The position numbers and the translations under genes are program-made. Shown in pieces: positions 46,258 through 58,179 of a DNA stretch of 64,000 nucleotides. The notes beneath the pieces were generated by a model, which searched no databases, had not been told where the DNA came from, and saw only the letters and a list, made by a program, of their open reading frames with translations. Position 1 is the stretch's first letter. Every line of letters begins with the position of its first letter. This DNA is from Muraenolepis orangiensis (Eukaryota; Chordata; Actinopteri; Gadiformes; Muraenolepididae), in assembly GCA_027704905.1 (NCBI GenBank), contig CM051001.1, forward strand, positions 21,068,110 through 21,132,109, written 5' to 3'.

Positions 46258-48089
46258 GCTGTTGATGCTGTGATTGTTGTTGCTGGTGGACGTGGTGTTG
46301 CTGAGGCTGTAACTGGGCCTGCAGGCTCATGGCGGCCACAGTGTTGTGCTCCAGGCCCTTGCCCAAAAGAAGCTGGTTGGGCTTTGGCCTGCCACTCACC
46401 ATGGACCCAGTCAGACCCATCAGTCCCACCCCTCCCGGCCCAGGCATGAGGGGGTCCACCTGGGTCATCATGACGTCGGTGGGGGGAGGAGAGTCCGAGG
46501 TGAGCAGGGCCTCCAGGCTAGAGGGCACATGGGTCCCATAGTGGCCGGACCCGCGGGCGCTGGGGCTGGGCATGGGGTTGAAGAGGGAGTTGCCAAAGTT
46601 AGTGGGCTTGGTGTTGCTGGGCCCGCAGGGGGAGGAGGCGGCCTGCGTGGCGGTTGTGCGGGTGGGGCTCTGCGAGTGGAAGTGGAAGCTGGAGCCGCGG
46701 GGCAGCAGGGTGGAGGCAGAGGGCAAAGGGGTGGGGGGCGCGGCGGGCGCAGTGCTGGGGCTGGCCCCTCCCCCGTGGCCCGTCATCAGCGTCAACCCGT
46801 CGATCAGGTCCAGCTCCTCCATCAGGCTCTCGGCGAGGGTCGGGGGCAGGCTGCCGGCAGAGTACACTTCCAGGAGTCCCTCCTCGGGCAGGTCGTCCTC
46901 CTCCTCCTGGCCCGGCGCGATGGGTGACAGGCGCCCGCTCAGGGTGCTGGCGTTGGAGCTGGTGCGTGGCCGGAAGCTGGTCCACATGTCCGGGTCGTCC
47001 AGGCTGCCGCGGGACGACGGGCTGCCGCTGTTCCCCCCCCACTTGCCAAACTGCTGGGAGGAGTTGGGGCTGTCTGCGCCCCCGGACCCCGCAGGTCCCT
47101 CCCCCTGCAGGGCCCCGGGCGTACCGCCCAGGGCTGCCTGCTTCTTGGTCTGCTTGGCACGCATCCGGCTCTTCAGCAACTTGCTGCTGTTGTCCATGGA
47201 GGCAGCGCGGCGCCGCGGGGCTTTGCCCGTCTTCCCGGCCTCCGGGTTCAGCATCCACCACGAGGACTTCCCCGTGGACTCGTTGTGCACCTTCAGGAAC
47301 TTGTTGTGGAGTGACAGGTTGTGGCGGATAGAGTTCTGGGAACAAAGAGTGATGCAGAAAGTGATAGAGAGAGGTGGAGAGAAAAACACAAACAGACAAT
47401 ATTTTATTACAAGAATAATCCTAGTGGTATTCCTTTTTGACCAAGAACATTTATTTTCCTATTACCAGATCAAAGGCCAAAAGCAGAAACTTTACCCAAT
47501 TAACCCAATCCCTGTAAATTGTGTACATAATTGTCACTTAACAGAACTTAAGTTTATTTGTGTTTGAAATATTTGTGCAGTACTGGAAATTCTAAATATT
47601 TATTTGACCCCAGAGACAGGACTACTAAACAGAACAATATATAGTGTATATCTGTACCTTCCATCCTGCAGAGCTGTTGCTATCTCCTTTGTCTTTGAAG
47701 TAAGGCACAGTTTTCACCATCCAGTCGTAGATCTGCGCCAAGGTGAGCCGCTTCTCGGGCGAGTTTTCAATCGCCTGACTGATGAGATCCGCATAGGATT
47801 GGTTGCCCCATGCGTTGCGCCTGGACGAGCCCTTTCGGGGCGTCGCCCCGCCCACTCCTGCGACGACGCCTCCTTCGGCGGCGGCAACTTTCTCGGGCTC
47901 GGACGTGATTTGCTGTGACTCGTGTTTGTCTTCCTCGGCGGGCGGGGTTCCAGCGGCGGACTCGGAGCCGTCTGCCCCCTCTGGCTTGACAGCTGAGATG
48001 TCGGGTCTCGGGAGCGGCCATGTGCACGACCTCGGTCTGCTCTTAGGCTCAAAATCTGGGTCAATGGGGGGTACCGATGTGTCCTCCAT
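45797..48089 (-). CDS. foxo4: Forkhead box O transcription factor FoxO4
   Basis: FoxO factors activate stress-resistance, cell-cycle and metabolic genes and are exported from the nucleus after Akt phosphorylation. Two coding exons, 47658-48089 (144 codons) and 45797-47335 (512 residues plus stop), join in phase 0 inside the forkhead domain (SAGWK / NSIRHN), the position usual for the family, giving 656 residues. Three Akt sites are visible: RPRSCTWP (Thr23), RRRAASMD (Ser190) and RPRTSS (Ser271). The forkhead domain spans about 90-180. Conserved activation motifs are LEALLTSDSPPPTDVMMTQV and the C-terminal DLDIEMFTENLDCD segment ending FNFDPIM. NQSYADLISQAIE and TLAQIYDWMVKTVPYF favour FoxO4 over FoxO1/3. 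It is longer than human FOXO4 (about 505), partly because of glutamine/histidine tracts. Neighbouring slc7a3 supports the assignment. Confidence 0.92.
46195..46330 (-). repeat. foxo4: Coding CAG/CAA/CAC tract in foxo4
   Basis: On the minus strand the frame encodes glutamine runs interrupted by histidines, with CTG words at the left and TTG words in the middle on the + strand. It lies between the activation motif MMTQVDPLM and the C-terminal domain. Confidence 0.9.
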
Positions 48090-49500
48090 GGTGAAAAGTT
48101 ATACGGTCGACTTGTTTTACTGACTATGGAGCGTTTGAATTGATTAATTGAAGATAAATAAATACAATTGAACTACAGTTGACTAAATGCAATTCTTGCA
48201 AATCAACAACTTGCAAGTATCGAAACAATATGCTCCAAGTACTATAGGGTAAACAGTAGGCCCAGAAAAGAGACGCAATAATCTGGATACGCCAATAGCC
48301 TCGGTTAATCCTGAGATTGGAGATTAGGGAACCCAAATAATCTCCTTAATCGTAACTATCATAAACCTTCGGGTTTGATAGAGCTGAGATGAGAATTCCT
48401 TTGTCTGATCACAAGAACAAAGGGACAGAGTTGTAAAAAAAAATAATTAAAAAAAATAGACAGAACAGCAACCTCACGTGTCTACCGTTGGGTCACGCTA
48501 GGTCTGAAATAATCGGAATTTAAAAATCAGTCACGCCTGATTAACATGATCTACACATAATATATGGCGTTTGTCTTAATGTATATTCTGATAATGACTT
48601 AAATACAATACAAAAAAGATAATTTTCGTGACATAAAACTAAGTGAAACAATTCCAAAACTATTCGGTACCATGTGTGGATATTATTATATTAAGTATCG
48701 TTGTTATTGTTATTATTATCTTGTATCGTACGGTATGTATTTTAAACGTATCCAGAAATACTTTTACTGTAAAGCCATGAAATAAGGATTAACCGGGCAT
48801 CATCTCAGTGGGTCACCGTTACAAAAGAGTGGAGATCCTCAAGTCTCCACTTGTAAACAAAGTGCTGTCTAAATGTAATACCCACCGCTAACACTCCCAA
48901 AATCTACACACAAACCACCGGACACAACACCTTCTGCGAATATAAAACTCCCGTAAGATATTCGCACGTTTGAAAAAGTACGAGTTGGTTCAACAACAAC
49001 AACAACAACCGCGGTCCACCGATACAGTAATGGCCTACATATACATACGTGGGTCTCACCAGTTAAAACAAGAGTTCATACACGAACGAACACCTCGGTG
49101 AACATAGCAGCGTTAGTGCGTCTTAAACCGCTGCGAAGCTTACGAAGTCAACAGCACGACTAATTTAAACTATTTGAAGAAAAAGACGGTTGGCCGTAAA
49201 GTCGACCAAAGTAGTTTGCTTGGGGGGGGGGGGCTCAGGTTCGCACGCTCAGCCACATCGTGGGCAGCAGGCAGCGCGTGTCACCGTCTGCCATGTTGTT
49301 GGTCGACGCTGCTCCTCCGCCGCGGCGGCAGAGCACCACGATGCTCCCAAGTAACAACACGCCCGACGATCCCCCTCGGACCACCACCACCACGACGACC
49401 GGGTGCCGTTTTAACGAAAGCCACCGGAGACGAATTCCCTCAACGGGTTCCCCCGCAAACTGTGGACGCCTCGAGACTTTCTGTCGGCACACTCGCCACC
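48090..49500 (-). other. foxo4 5' UTR / upstream region
   Basis: No coding exon. CpG frequency rises at 49200-49520 (ccgccgcggcggc, ccgacgatcc), consistent with a promoter or untranslated leader for the minus-strand gene. A short AAC run lies at 48992-49009. Confidence 0.5.
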
Positions 49501-49795
49501 CTTTGAAAACAGCGCGATAGCCAGCACAGGCTAGCTGGTGGGATCCGGCTGTTTCAGAGTTTTATAATCCATGAAAAAAGTCCGTAAAACGACCGGAGAA
49601 ACTCTCTCGGGCGCACGGGTTCACGTGGCGGTCAGTTCTCAACAACTTCCAGTGTTTTCCAATGTCCGAATGCACACCCGTCCGATGTCTTTTTGATTTG
49701 TTTTGTTTTGTTTTGTTTTGACTCGAGGCTCGAAGACTCCCTTCTGACGTCTGTTTACCACTGTCAGACGATGTGATCTGCGCATGCCCACCACG

Positions 49796-49815
49796 GGAAT
49801 GCTGGGAAATGAAGT
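49796..49815 (-). promoter_or_regulatory. ZNF143/SBS-like motif, probable foxo4 promoter
   Basis: The minus strand reads ACTTCATTTCCCAGCATTCC, close to the ACTACAATTCCCAGCATGC promoter element bound by ZNF143. Its orientation agrees with foxo4. Confidence 0.45.
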
Positions 49816-49859
49816 CAGTCATGTGACAGGACAAGCGTAAACAGGTTGCCAGCGCTGTG

Positions 49860-51820
49860 ATGCATTATGTAACAGTTCTCTTTAGACACCCATGGACTTA
49901 AACGCATTTTAAGTCATGATTAGCTGTGGCCAATACTAATAATTAAGTAACTAGGCTAAACAGCAATCGACACTGTCTTTTTTTTTATTCCGTCGTTTGT
50001 TTCAATGACAACACAGATAGTTAATAGTATTCATAATAATAATCTATGTTTTAACACAAATTAAACATTAACTATATATAGGCTATATGACTTCTGAACA
50101 ACAGCGATATACCTACATGATGAATTAGAGATCTGACTTTAGAAGTCACAGTTATAGTCAGAGTGCATCTGCCATACACCTGATTACCAGAGTTGTGTCA
50201 TTCCTTCCCTTTCTTTGTCTCACACTGAGGATGTGACTTTTGATGATCGCTATTTTTTTCAAAACGACATTCTTAGTGTCCTACAGACATTATTGTGGAC
50301 TGAATAACAGTGGACAACATGGCATATGTCAACATGGCATATGTGTTCTATATGTGACACTTTCCTTTAAACCCTTGTAACAACCATTGTAATTGGTTTA
50401 CCAGGTAAGGAGAGGTTAGAGCTTATACTGCCCTAGCCTGCGTATTTAAGGACATGCCATTTTTCCCATTGTGTATTTTACCTATTTATTGATATATTTA
50501 TAAGTGAATGCATATTTCATGATGTACAGGTGTCTATTTTTGGTTTTTAGATGGAAAATAATATTGTGGTAGCTTAAGCATTTAGCCACTACATTAAATG
50601 TACTGCCATACAATTACGAAATGTGTGTGTCTTTTTCTTGTGTATATATATATTTTTTTGTCAACACCATTTTTTTTTATACCATTAATTTTGTACTGTT
50701 GCTAATGACAACTGTGGGTGATTCTCTCAGGTTTGAGTTAGCTTATTAAAAATGCCAAAGAGCATCAGTGTTCACCGAAAGAGCTGGCCTCGCCTTTCGA
50801 GTGATCTCTGTAAACAAGCCTCTTGTAATGTTGGGGATGGGGGGGGGATGGGGAAGGGGGGGGGGGGTGTCATAGAATATGCTGTGACGTCTCAAAATCA
50901 TCTGCCTGCCTGTCTGGGGGTGTGTCGGTTACACGTTGCTGTTGTCAGGCATCCACCAGATTCTCAGCAGAGACCACTATGTCTCATATTGCTCAACCAG
51001 TCAAGGTATGCTATCCTGCATCGTGTGTGTGTGTGTGTGAGTGAGTGGGTGTGTGTGTGTGGTCAAATTACTGCCTATTTTATCTTATTATCCCAAGAGC
51101 CTTGGGATCAAGAGCCTTCATATCATTCTAAATCAAAACACAGCTGGGTTAAATGCTGATGGTGATATATGATCATCTTAGTGTCATCATTGATGTATAT
51201 TTTTACATTTGCACCTGTAAGAGTAAGAACAGATCAGGTCATTTGAATAGTGAGAGGAAATAGTTCATAAGAATATGGATAGGAAATAGGATTACATGTA
51301 TAACGTTTAGAAGGCAGCTATCCCTAATATATATTTGTTCTAAAATGTGTCTATTTACAAGGATACAATCTGGCCAGGCGTGAGCAGATTGTTCCCTGTC
51401 AGTTAACACTGGCTTTCAGTGACAGCAACTGACAAATGGGTAGCTACCAGATCATAATGCATCAAAAAGGGTCATTTAGAGAAACTGAAGTGCGGTAACC
51501 ATGGAGACAAGTCTTCTCGGTTCCAAAGCCTGGGAAACAAATCATGCTCTCGCATTTCTTAGCAAAGCGCATCTGTGTAGCCCCAAGGTGTTGGCTGATG
51601 TGTTTTCTGAATGAGGCGATAGCTTTCATGTCACTCAAACAATGGCAAAGCCTTCACATGGTAACGTTTGTCACTATTAACATTCACATGTTGCATACGC
51701 ACACACACACTGTGTGCGTGTGTGTGTGCACAGTGTGTGTGTGTGTGTGTGTGTGTGTGGTCTTGAACTTGTCTTAACCATTAGTATTCTATTCACACTT
51801 CAAACGTTCCTTTCATCTCA
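49860..51820. other. Spacer between foxo4 promoter and slc7a3
   Basis: AT-rich, nothing coding recognised. Poly-G interruptions near 50836, and TG or CA runs near 51022 and 51701-51759. An acceptor-like ctcaaag just before 51825 may begin the slc7a3 coding exon, implying an unseen 5' UTR exon. Confidence 0.5.
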
Positions 51821-51849
51821 AAGGTGTAGAATTGCCTGCCAGTCCAGTC

Positions 51850-54800
51850 ATGACAGACAGCAGACTGGTGTGCTTGGGCAAGACGCTGCTGCGTCGGATC
51901 CCACTGGACAACAAGCAGGTGGACTCCCAGTTCGCCCGGTGCCTGACCACCCTGGACCTCATCTCTCTTGGGGTGGGCGCCACGCTGGGCGCCGGGGTCT
52001 ACGTGCTTTGTGGAGAGGTGGCCAAAGAGAAGGCAGGGCCGGCCATCGTGCTGTGCTTCCTGATAGCGGCCGTCTCGTCCGTCTTGGCCGGCTTGTGTTA
52101 CGCTGAGTTCGGCGCCCGTGTCCCCAAGGCTGGCTCAGCCTATGTGTACTGCTACGTGACAGTGGGGGAGATCTGGGCTTTCATCGTTGGCTGGGTCCTC
52201 ATTTTGTCCTACATCATCGGTGAGTCACACACAAAGCAGGTAGAGGGAGGAAATGTTCCGAGATTTTGTATTAAGTGTTCTTTCAGCCAGTTGAGAGATG
52301 CTGCTCAGCCACACAAAGCTTCATGATGCTTGAATAGGATTTTTAAGTAGTATCCAAAGAACATTCAAATGTCCTTTTCTCCCATTATTAGCAAATGTTC
52401 CCTTGTATCTATTCACTATGTAAAAAAACTGAAATTCTAATTGTACTTATTTCACATACAATCGAGTAACCTTAAGGGGCTTGCAAACAGTCACGTTTTT
52501 GTAATTGTGTCACAATGTCTGAGTCTGACATTTGAACTAATTATAAGACTGATCTACAGTAAACGAAAGCAACCCTTTAATAAAATCAATCCTCAGGTAT
52601 TAGCCTTTGCCTAATGTCCTGTCTTACTCAGAAGCCATCACATTCCTGAAACCACTTACACTATGATTTCATGTTTTATTTTGTCTTGATATTCACCATA
52701 GCCGATCAAATCTAACCTCTAACCCTCTACCATTTCAAAATCGTCTATGACTATGTCCATTACTTGATTGGAATAGCCTAATGAACATATCACAAGTGTG
52801 ATATAGTTATCCAACAGGAATAACGGGTGTTATTTTTTGAAATGTCATCTTCTTTTCATGGTCCTTTCTCTAGCCACAGCCAGTGTTGCACGAGCCTGGA
52901 GCTTGACATTCGATAACCTGGTTGGCCAGGCGATCTCACGGTGGATCAAAAGCTCCATGCCGTTAAACCTTCCAGGGACTATGCTCTCTGAATACCCTGA
53001 CCTACTGGCTGTGTTGTTAATTGTTCTGCTCACTGGTAAGTCTGACACCTTTCTGAATTGATCATGTTAATTGGCACATTGTTAATAATTGGTAACCGCT
53101 AAACAGTGTAGTGAGTTGATTCTGATATGTTGAGATGCTTGGATCGCAGCAGGAGGCAGAATAGTGTATCGATAGTCACACAGGTAGGGTTCCTTGTGGT
53201 TCCTCGTACCTTCCCCATGTCCTCAGCCTACCTATATGCATCCTTGAGCTAGATGCCTAACCCCTTAGCTGTATCTGAATTCACGCTTCAAGTTGCTTTG
53301 GATAAAAGTGTCTGCTGAAAATGACTAAAGAGTTACATAGTTAGTCATAGCGTGGTATTTCTCTCCGTGATGAATATCTCAGAAGAGCAACTGTTCTGCT
53401 GCCAGAAGGTCTGTTTGGCTTTGATTGAGCACTAACACCCACGCAGCACTGCTGTCGCTTGGTGTGAGCGAGTCGGCACTGATGGGCAAGATCTTCACGG
53501 GGATCAACGTAACGGTGCTGGGGTTTGTGGTCGTCTCGGGATTGGTGAAGGGAGACCGAGGGAACTGGAGTCTCACTGTGGACGACTTCATCAACGCCAC
53601 CAACGTTACAGACCCAGAGTGAGTCAATGCAGCCACTCGACATCCAAACTACTTGGATGCAAGCAACCAGAACTTTCTTTTAGGATCCCAAAACAACTGT
53701 TGCAACATAGAAAATGCATTACATTACATTACATTACATTACATTACATTACATTACAGTCATTAGGCAGACGCTTTTATCCAAAGCGACTAACAATAGT
53801 GTGTCTCAACAAAGGAAGGTAAGAGAACAACTCGTCACCAGAGGTCAAAAGTGCATTTAATTTCTAACAAGTCTCCAAGAACTGAACCAGTGCTCAGGTA
53901 GAAGTACAATATGTTCAGGTAAAAGTACAGTAAGGGAAAAGTACAATAAGTTGGAAAACAATATAGAACAATATCTACCTAACAATCTACTTAGATAATC
54001 TACTTATTACATATGTATATCTTCTGTATCCCTACTAAATCTAGACTTATCAAGAAGGAATTTGGCTCTGGCGGTTTTGCTCCATTTGGCTTCCGTGGAA
54101 TCCTGTCTGGAGCGGCAACATGCTTCTATGCCTTTGTTGGCTTCGACTGCATTGCAGCAACAGGTGCGACGCTTCAATGTCCTTTAAAATATTACTAATT
54201 ACTATTACTATTACTAATATATATGCGGAAAATATATCTTTCTTTCTTTCTTTTTTTTACCTGCAGCCGAAGAGGCACTGAACCCCATGAAGTCCATCCC
54301 CATCGGCATCGTAGCTTCGCTGCTCTGCTGTTTTGTGACCTACTTCGGGGTGTCCACGGCCCTCACCCTGATGATGCCCTACTACCTGCTGGACACACAG
54401 ACCCCACTGCCCAAGGCCTTCGACTTTGTGAACCAATCACACGGCCGCTACGTGGTAGCTGTTGGCTCCCTATGTGCCCTTTCCACCAGGTGCGGAAAAG
54501 GCTAAGAAGACGACACTAGCAACACACCGCTCCTTGTTATACTCTGTGTCTATACTAACACACGCCGTTCACGTGATGTAATTACCAAATGTACTGTTAC
54601 CATTAACCTATTTAGCCTAGCTTTCCCCTGTAGCTTGTAGGTGTCCTTTTATTCTTTGTCTAATGTTTCCCATAGACGGTGACCTCGTCAACAGGCCTTG
54701 AGGCGTAACCTCGCCCATCCCTTCCCCTTCTCAGAAGCCCATTTCGCACTAAGACAACAAAAATAAGACCACATCTGCAGGCTTCATGAGACACTTATTT

Positions 54801-55382
54801 ACATTGAGATGAGGATTTTCGGGGATTATCATGGTTTTCTAATGTGCAAGTAGACACCAAACAATAATAGTTTGGTTTGTTTGACTTTGGTTTCCAGTTT
54901 GCTGGGATGCATGTTCCCCTTGCCCCGTGTGATCCATGCTATGGCATCCGACGGCCTGATTTTCCGCTTTCTCTCGCGAATGTGTGACAGAACCAAGACA
55001 CCCTTGCAGGCCACAGTAATTTCCGGTGTGGTGGCAGGTGAGAGGGATTCAAGTCTTAAGTTTTGTTTCGTAATTTGGCTCAAACTTCTGACCTCACGTT
55101 ACAAGTGGTGCAGTGTTCCAGACTCCAATGAGCTGTGAGTCAACTGTTCCCACCATGCAGCTCCCATGGCACTACTCTTTGACCTGGATGTCCTGGTAGA
55201 CCTGATGTCAATAGGGACTCTGCTGGCCTATACACTGGTGGCTCTTTGTGTGCTTATTCTCAGGTAAGTCCTCTGTTGTAATCCATACATATATATATAC
55301 ACTAAAAATCATATATAGTAGCTGTATATATATATACACAGCTACCATATATCATGATTTGTAGTGTATGAATATATACATT

Positions 55383-55413
<31 letters not shown>

Positions 55414-55435
55414 CTACCATACGTATATCATGATT

Positions 55436-55480
<45 letters not shown>

Positions 55481-56901
55481 TACAAATATACACACTACTT
55501 ATCATGATATATGGTAGCTGTGTATATATATATACACAGCTACCCTATATGGCTTGATATGATATTTAGTGTTTCTTATTGTGAGGCCAAAAGTTTCTGG
55601 GTTCGAAACCCCAAGGTCCACAGTCTACAATAGCAGTAAAAGTGAAGTTAAGTGGATGTTCTCGTTGCTCTTTCGGTTTCAGGTACCAGCCTGGTCGTCT
55701 GGATGCTAGCCTCAAAACAAAGACTCAAGACACTCAAGAGCCAGTGGAGGACTTCACACCAATGCTGCTGCTTCGGCCCCGGACGGATCTCCCCACGGAC
55801 CTATCAGGGAGCATCGTTTACAGCACCACTTTTGTCCTGTGTACGGATTGCTAGCCTTATATCCTTTTGTACAGCTACTCTGTATTGGGTGGTCAAAGTT
55901 ATGGTTGTGTCAAAATAACCACAGATTTTTATATACGGGTGCTAGCAATAGCAGATTGGTGATCATGATTCATTTTTATCATGTTTTTTGACAAAACTGT
56001 AGATTAATAGACTTAACATTTGACATGTACTCTTTTTAACCTGCATACTTTCCATGACTGAGGGAGTGTCCATATTTCCTTTTCCCCTGTAGTAGTACTG
56101 GTGATCTTACTGTGCTCCATGCTGGGTTTATGCTGGGATGAGTTGGTGATGGGCCGGTATTCTGTGGTTGCTAATTGTGCCATTTTGGCCCTGCTATCAC
56201 TCCTGTGCCTGGTCATTATTTGGCGGCAGCCTCAGACCAGAGAGGTATACTCGTTCAAGGTAAGCCATAACCTCCTCTTTACTTTAATGTTATTTACTTT
56301 TTACCTCTTTTTTTTTTTTACCACTACCAGCCATTTGTGGTTCTGTTGAACACAACCCAGTCTTACCCAATGTTATCTGTTTGCATCCCCAGACTTTAGA
56401 GTCTAGTTTTAAGGATGTTCAGAATGTTGATGACCATGTATTTGATAGCAATATCCAGTTGTATCTCACTCTGTATATGTGTCTCCGAAAGGTACCACTG
56501 GTGCCTATTCTGCCACTGATTAGCATCTTGTTTAATGTCGGCCTAATGATGCAGCTGAGCCTGACCAGTTGGATTCAACTTGCAGTGTGGATTGCAGTCG
56601 GTAAGTAGGACTGTGTGTTGTTTGTTTTTAAGACTGTGGGGAATGCTGTTTCTATAATGTGCATGCATTTGTGTTACATTCTACAAAACACAACACATAA
56701 AAAAGTAAAGAAGCAGCAAGTTGTAATGCTGTTTCCTCCTCCTGTCTCTGATCATCACCAGGCTTTGTTATCTACTTTACCTACGGGATCAGGAACAGTT
56801 CAGCAACGTTTGGAAGAGCCGGGACTTCAACAGCCCCCTCGACTGACGAACTACAGAGGCAAGAAGAGAGCCAAATAGAGGAACACAGCAAACATCCATA
56901 G
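51850..56901 (+). CDS. slc7a3: Cationic amino-acid transporter SLC7A3 (CAT-3 type)
   Basis: A plasma-membrane, sodium-independent carrier for arginine, lysine and ornithine, with 14 membrane segments expected for the CAT family. Eleven exons join without a phase conflict: 51850-52219, 52874-53035, 53447-53618, 54045-54163, 54267-54489, 54898-55037, 55161-55263, 55683-55840, 56093-56259, 56492-56600, 56762-56901, giving 620 residues (human 619). Diagnostic segments are LDLISLGVGATLGAGVYVL, AGLCYAEFGARVPKAGSAY, CFYAFVGFDCIAATAEEALN, MMPYYLL, GSLCALSTSLLG and VDLMSIGTLLAYTLVALCVL. Two potential N-glycosylation sites (NATNVT) lie in the loop near residue 230. CAT-3 rather than CAT-1/2/4 is inferred from overall match and linkage to foxo4. 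AATAAA at 57152-57157 follows a CA repeat. Confidence 0.93.
53180..53325 (+). repeat. SINE-like teleost repeat, intron 2 of slc7a3
   Basis: Runs from ttccttgtggttcctc through ccttgagctagatgcctaac to ctttggataaaagtgtctgc, the word order of the 23279-23395 copy. Confidence 0.7.
53706..53800 (-). repeat. SINE-like teleost repeat tail with ACATT array
   Basis: Tandem acatt (about nine copies) followed by cagacgcttttatccaaagc; this is the reverse orientation of the family's tail, 450 nt from the forward copy. Confidence 0.8.
55290..55560. repeat. TA-rich nested palindromes in slc7a3 intron 7
   Basis: The word gtagctgtgta and its complement tacacagctac, with TA runs and tcatgat centres, alternate several times. 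55513-55544 is a perfect 32-nt palindrome. Confidence 0.85.
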
Positions 56902-56959
56902 CACCATAGGATGTTAGTAGCTTCAACTCACTATTGTTTATATAGACTCTTGACTTTTT

Positions 56960-57064
<105 letters not shown>

Positions 57065-57368
57065 TTAAATGTTAATAGCCCTCAACAAACAATGTATGTT
57101 GTCTTAATTGTAAACAAAGGCAGTTCTAAAAATATGTATTGTGGTTTTGTTAATAAATAATAAATAAATATGTATTGGCTGTGTTGGCTATGTTGTCCTT
57201 TTTCACTTTCAAGGTTCTGTAAGCCTCATGAATTCATGGTATATACACAATTTAGCTGTTTTGTTTAGATGTGATTTTAGATATAAAATGATGTTTGATA
57301 ATGGTTGGGGATTTATGGATGTGTCCAGTCAATTTGTTCCAATTAAGTGATGCTACATTGTAATTGGG

Positions 57369-57387
57369 ACTACATCTCCCAGAGGCC
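57369..57387 (+). promoter_or_regulatory. ZNF143/SBS-like motif, probable ubl3 promoter
   Basis: ACTACATCTCCCAGAGGCC resembles the ACTACAATTCCCAGCATGC element. It sits about 800 nt upstream of the ubl3 start codon in a locally CpG-bearing stretch, and a 5' UTR intron is implied by the gtgtcag acceptor near 58100. Confidence 0.5.
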
Positions 57388-58179
57388 CTAGGGAGTCATC
57401 GGCTGTGTTTACAACCAGCTGACATCCGGCGTCTTCTCCTCCATTAGCCTACGTTACCCAGTTAGCTTCCCCCCCCCCCCCCCACATAGATTCGATATTT
57501 CTAAAAGAAGGGACCCCTTCAGCCGATTGACCGTATAACCTGAATGCTATATTTCAGCATTGTCTTTGGATACCGGTAACGTTGAAGAACGACATCGCAA
57601 TTTGTAATCGGATCTTAACCGTAGTTAACGAGCTAACGTTAGTTAGCCTATATGCGCTAGCTGATGAAGCTAATGTTAAAGTAAGCTTTCTTCTCTTCTA
57701 CTGTACTGCAAGATCACAGTGTTTGGTGCTGGAAACTAATAGGTCAGCTTTCAACGTGTTTTTTTTGTTGCGTAGACGCGTTTGTTTCGTTGACTGAGAA
57801 AATGTGGCGAAATACCCGCACACACATTGACATTGCAGTGGAATTGTGCATTTTGCAAAAACGTTAAGATTGCTGTAACATCCACCGTGCTTGTATTATT
57901 GTCTTATCGATTGAATCCCATCCAGGTTCGATAGCTGTTTTATTGGCGGTTGTGTACTTGGACAATCACATTTGGCTGTTATCGTTGACACCACTGTCAA
58001 TCCCGATAATGTGTCAATAGTAGAACATAAGTAGCACACCGTGCATGTGGTGCCAGGCTGTAGGAAGCGGTCTCACCACTGTGCTGTTGTTTGTGTCAGG
58101 GCTCTGGCCCCGTCTCCACCTACAACTCGAGCACCTCACTTCTGTGTCGACATCTGAAGCCCCCCGGTCCTCCTAAACC

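Noticed and set aside
46572..47567. 331-codon + strand open frame opposite foxo4
   Set aside because: It is the antisense shadow of a GC-rich coding exon; the minus strand carries the conserved forkhead and activation motifs.
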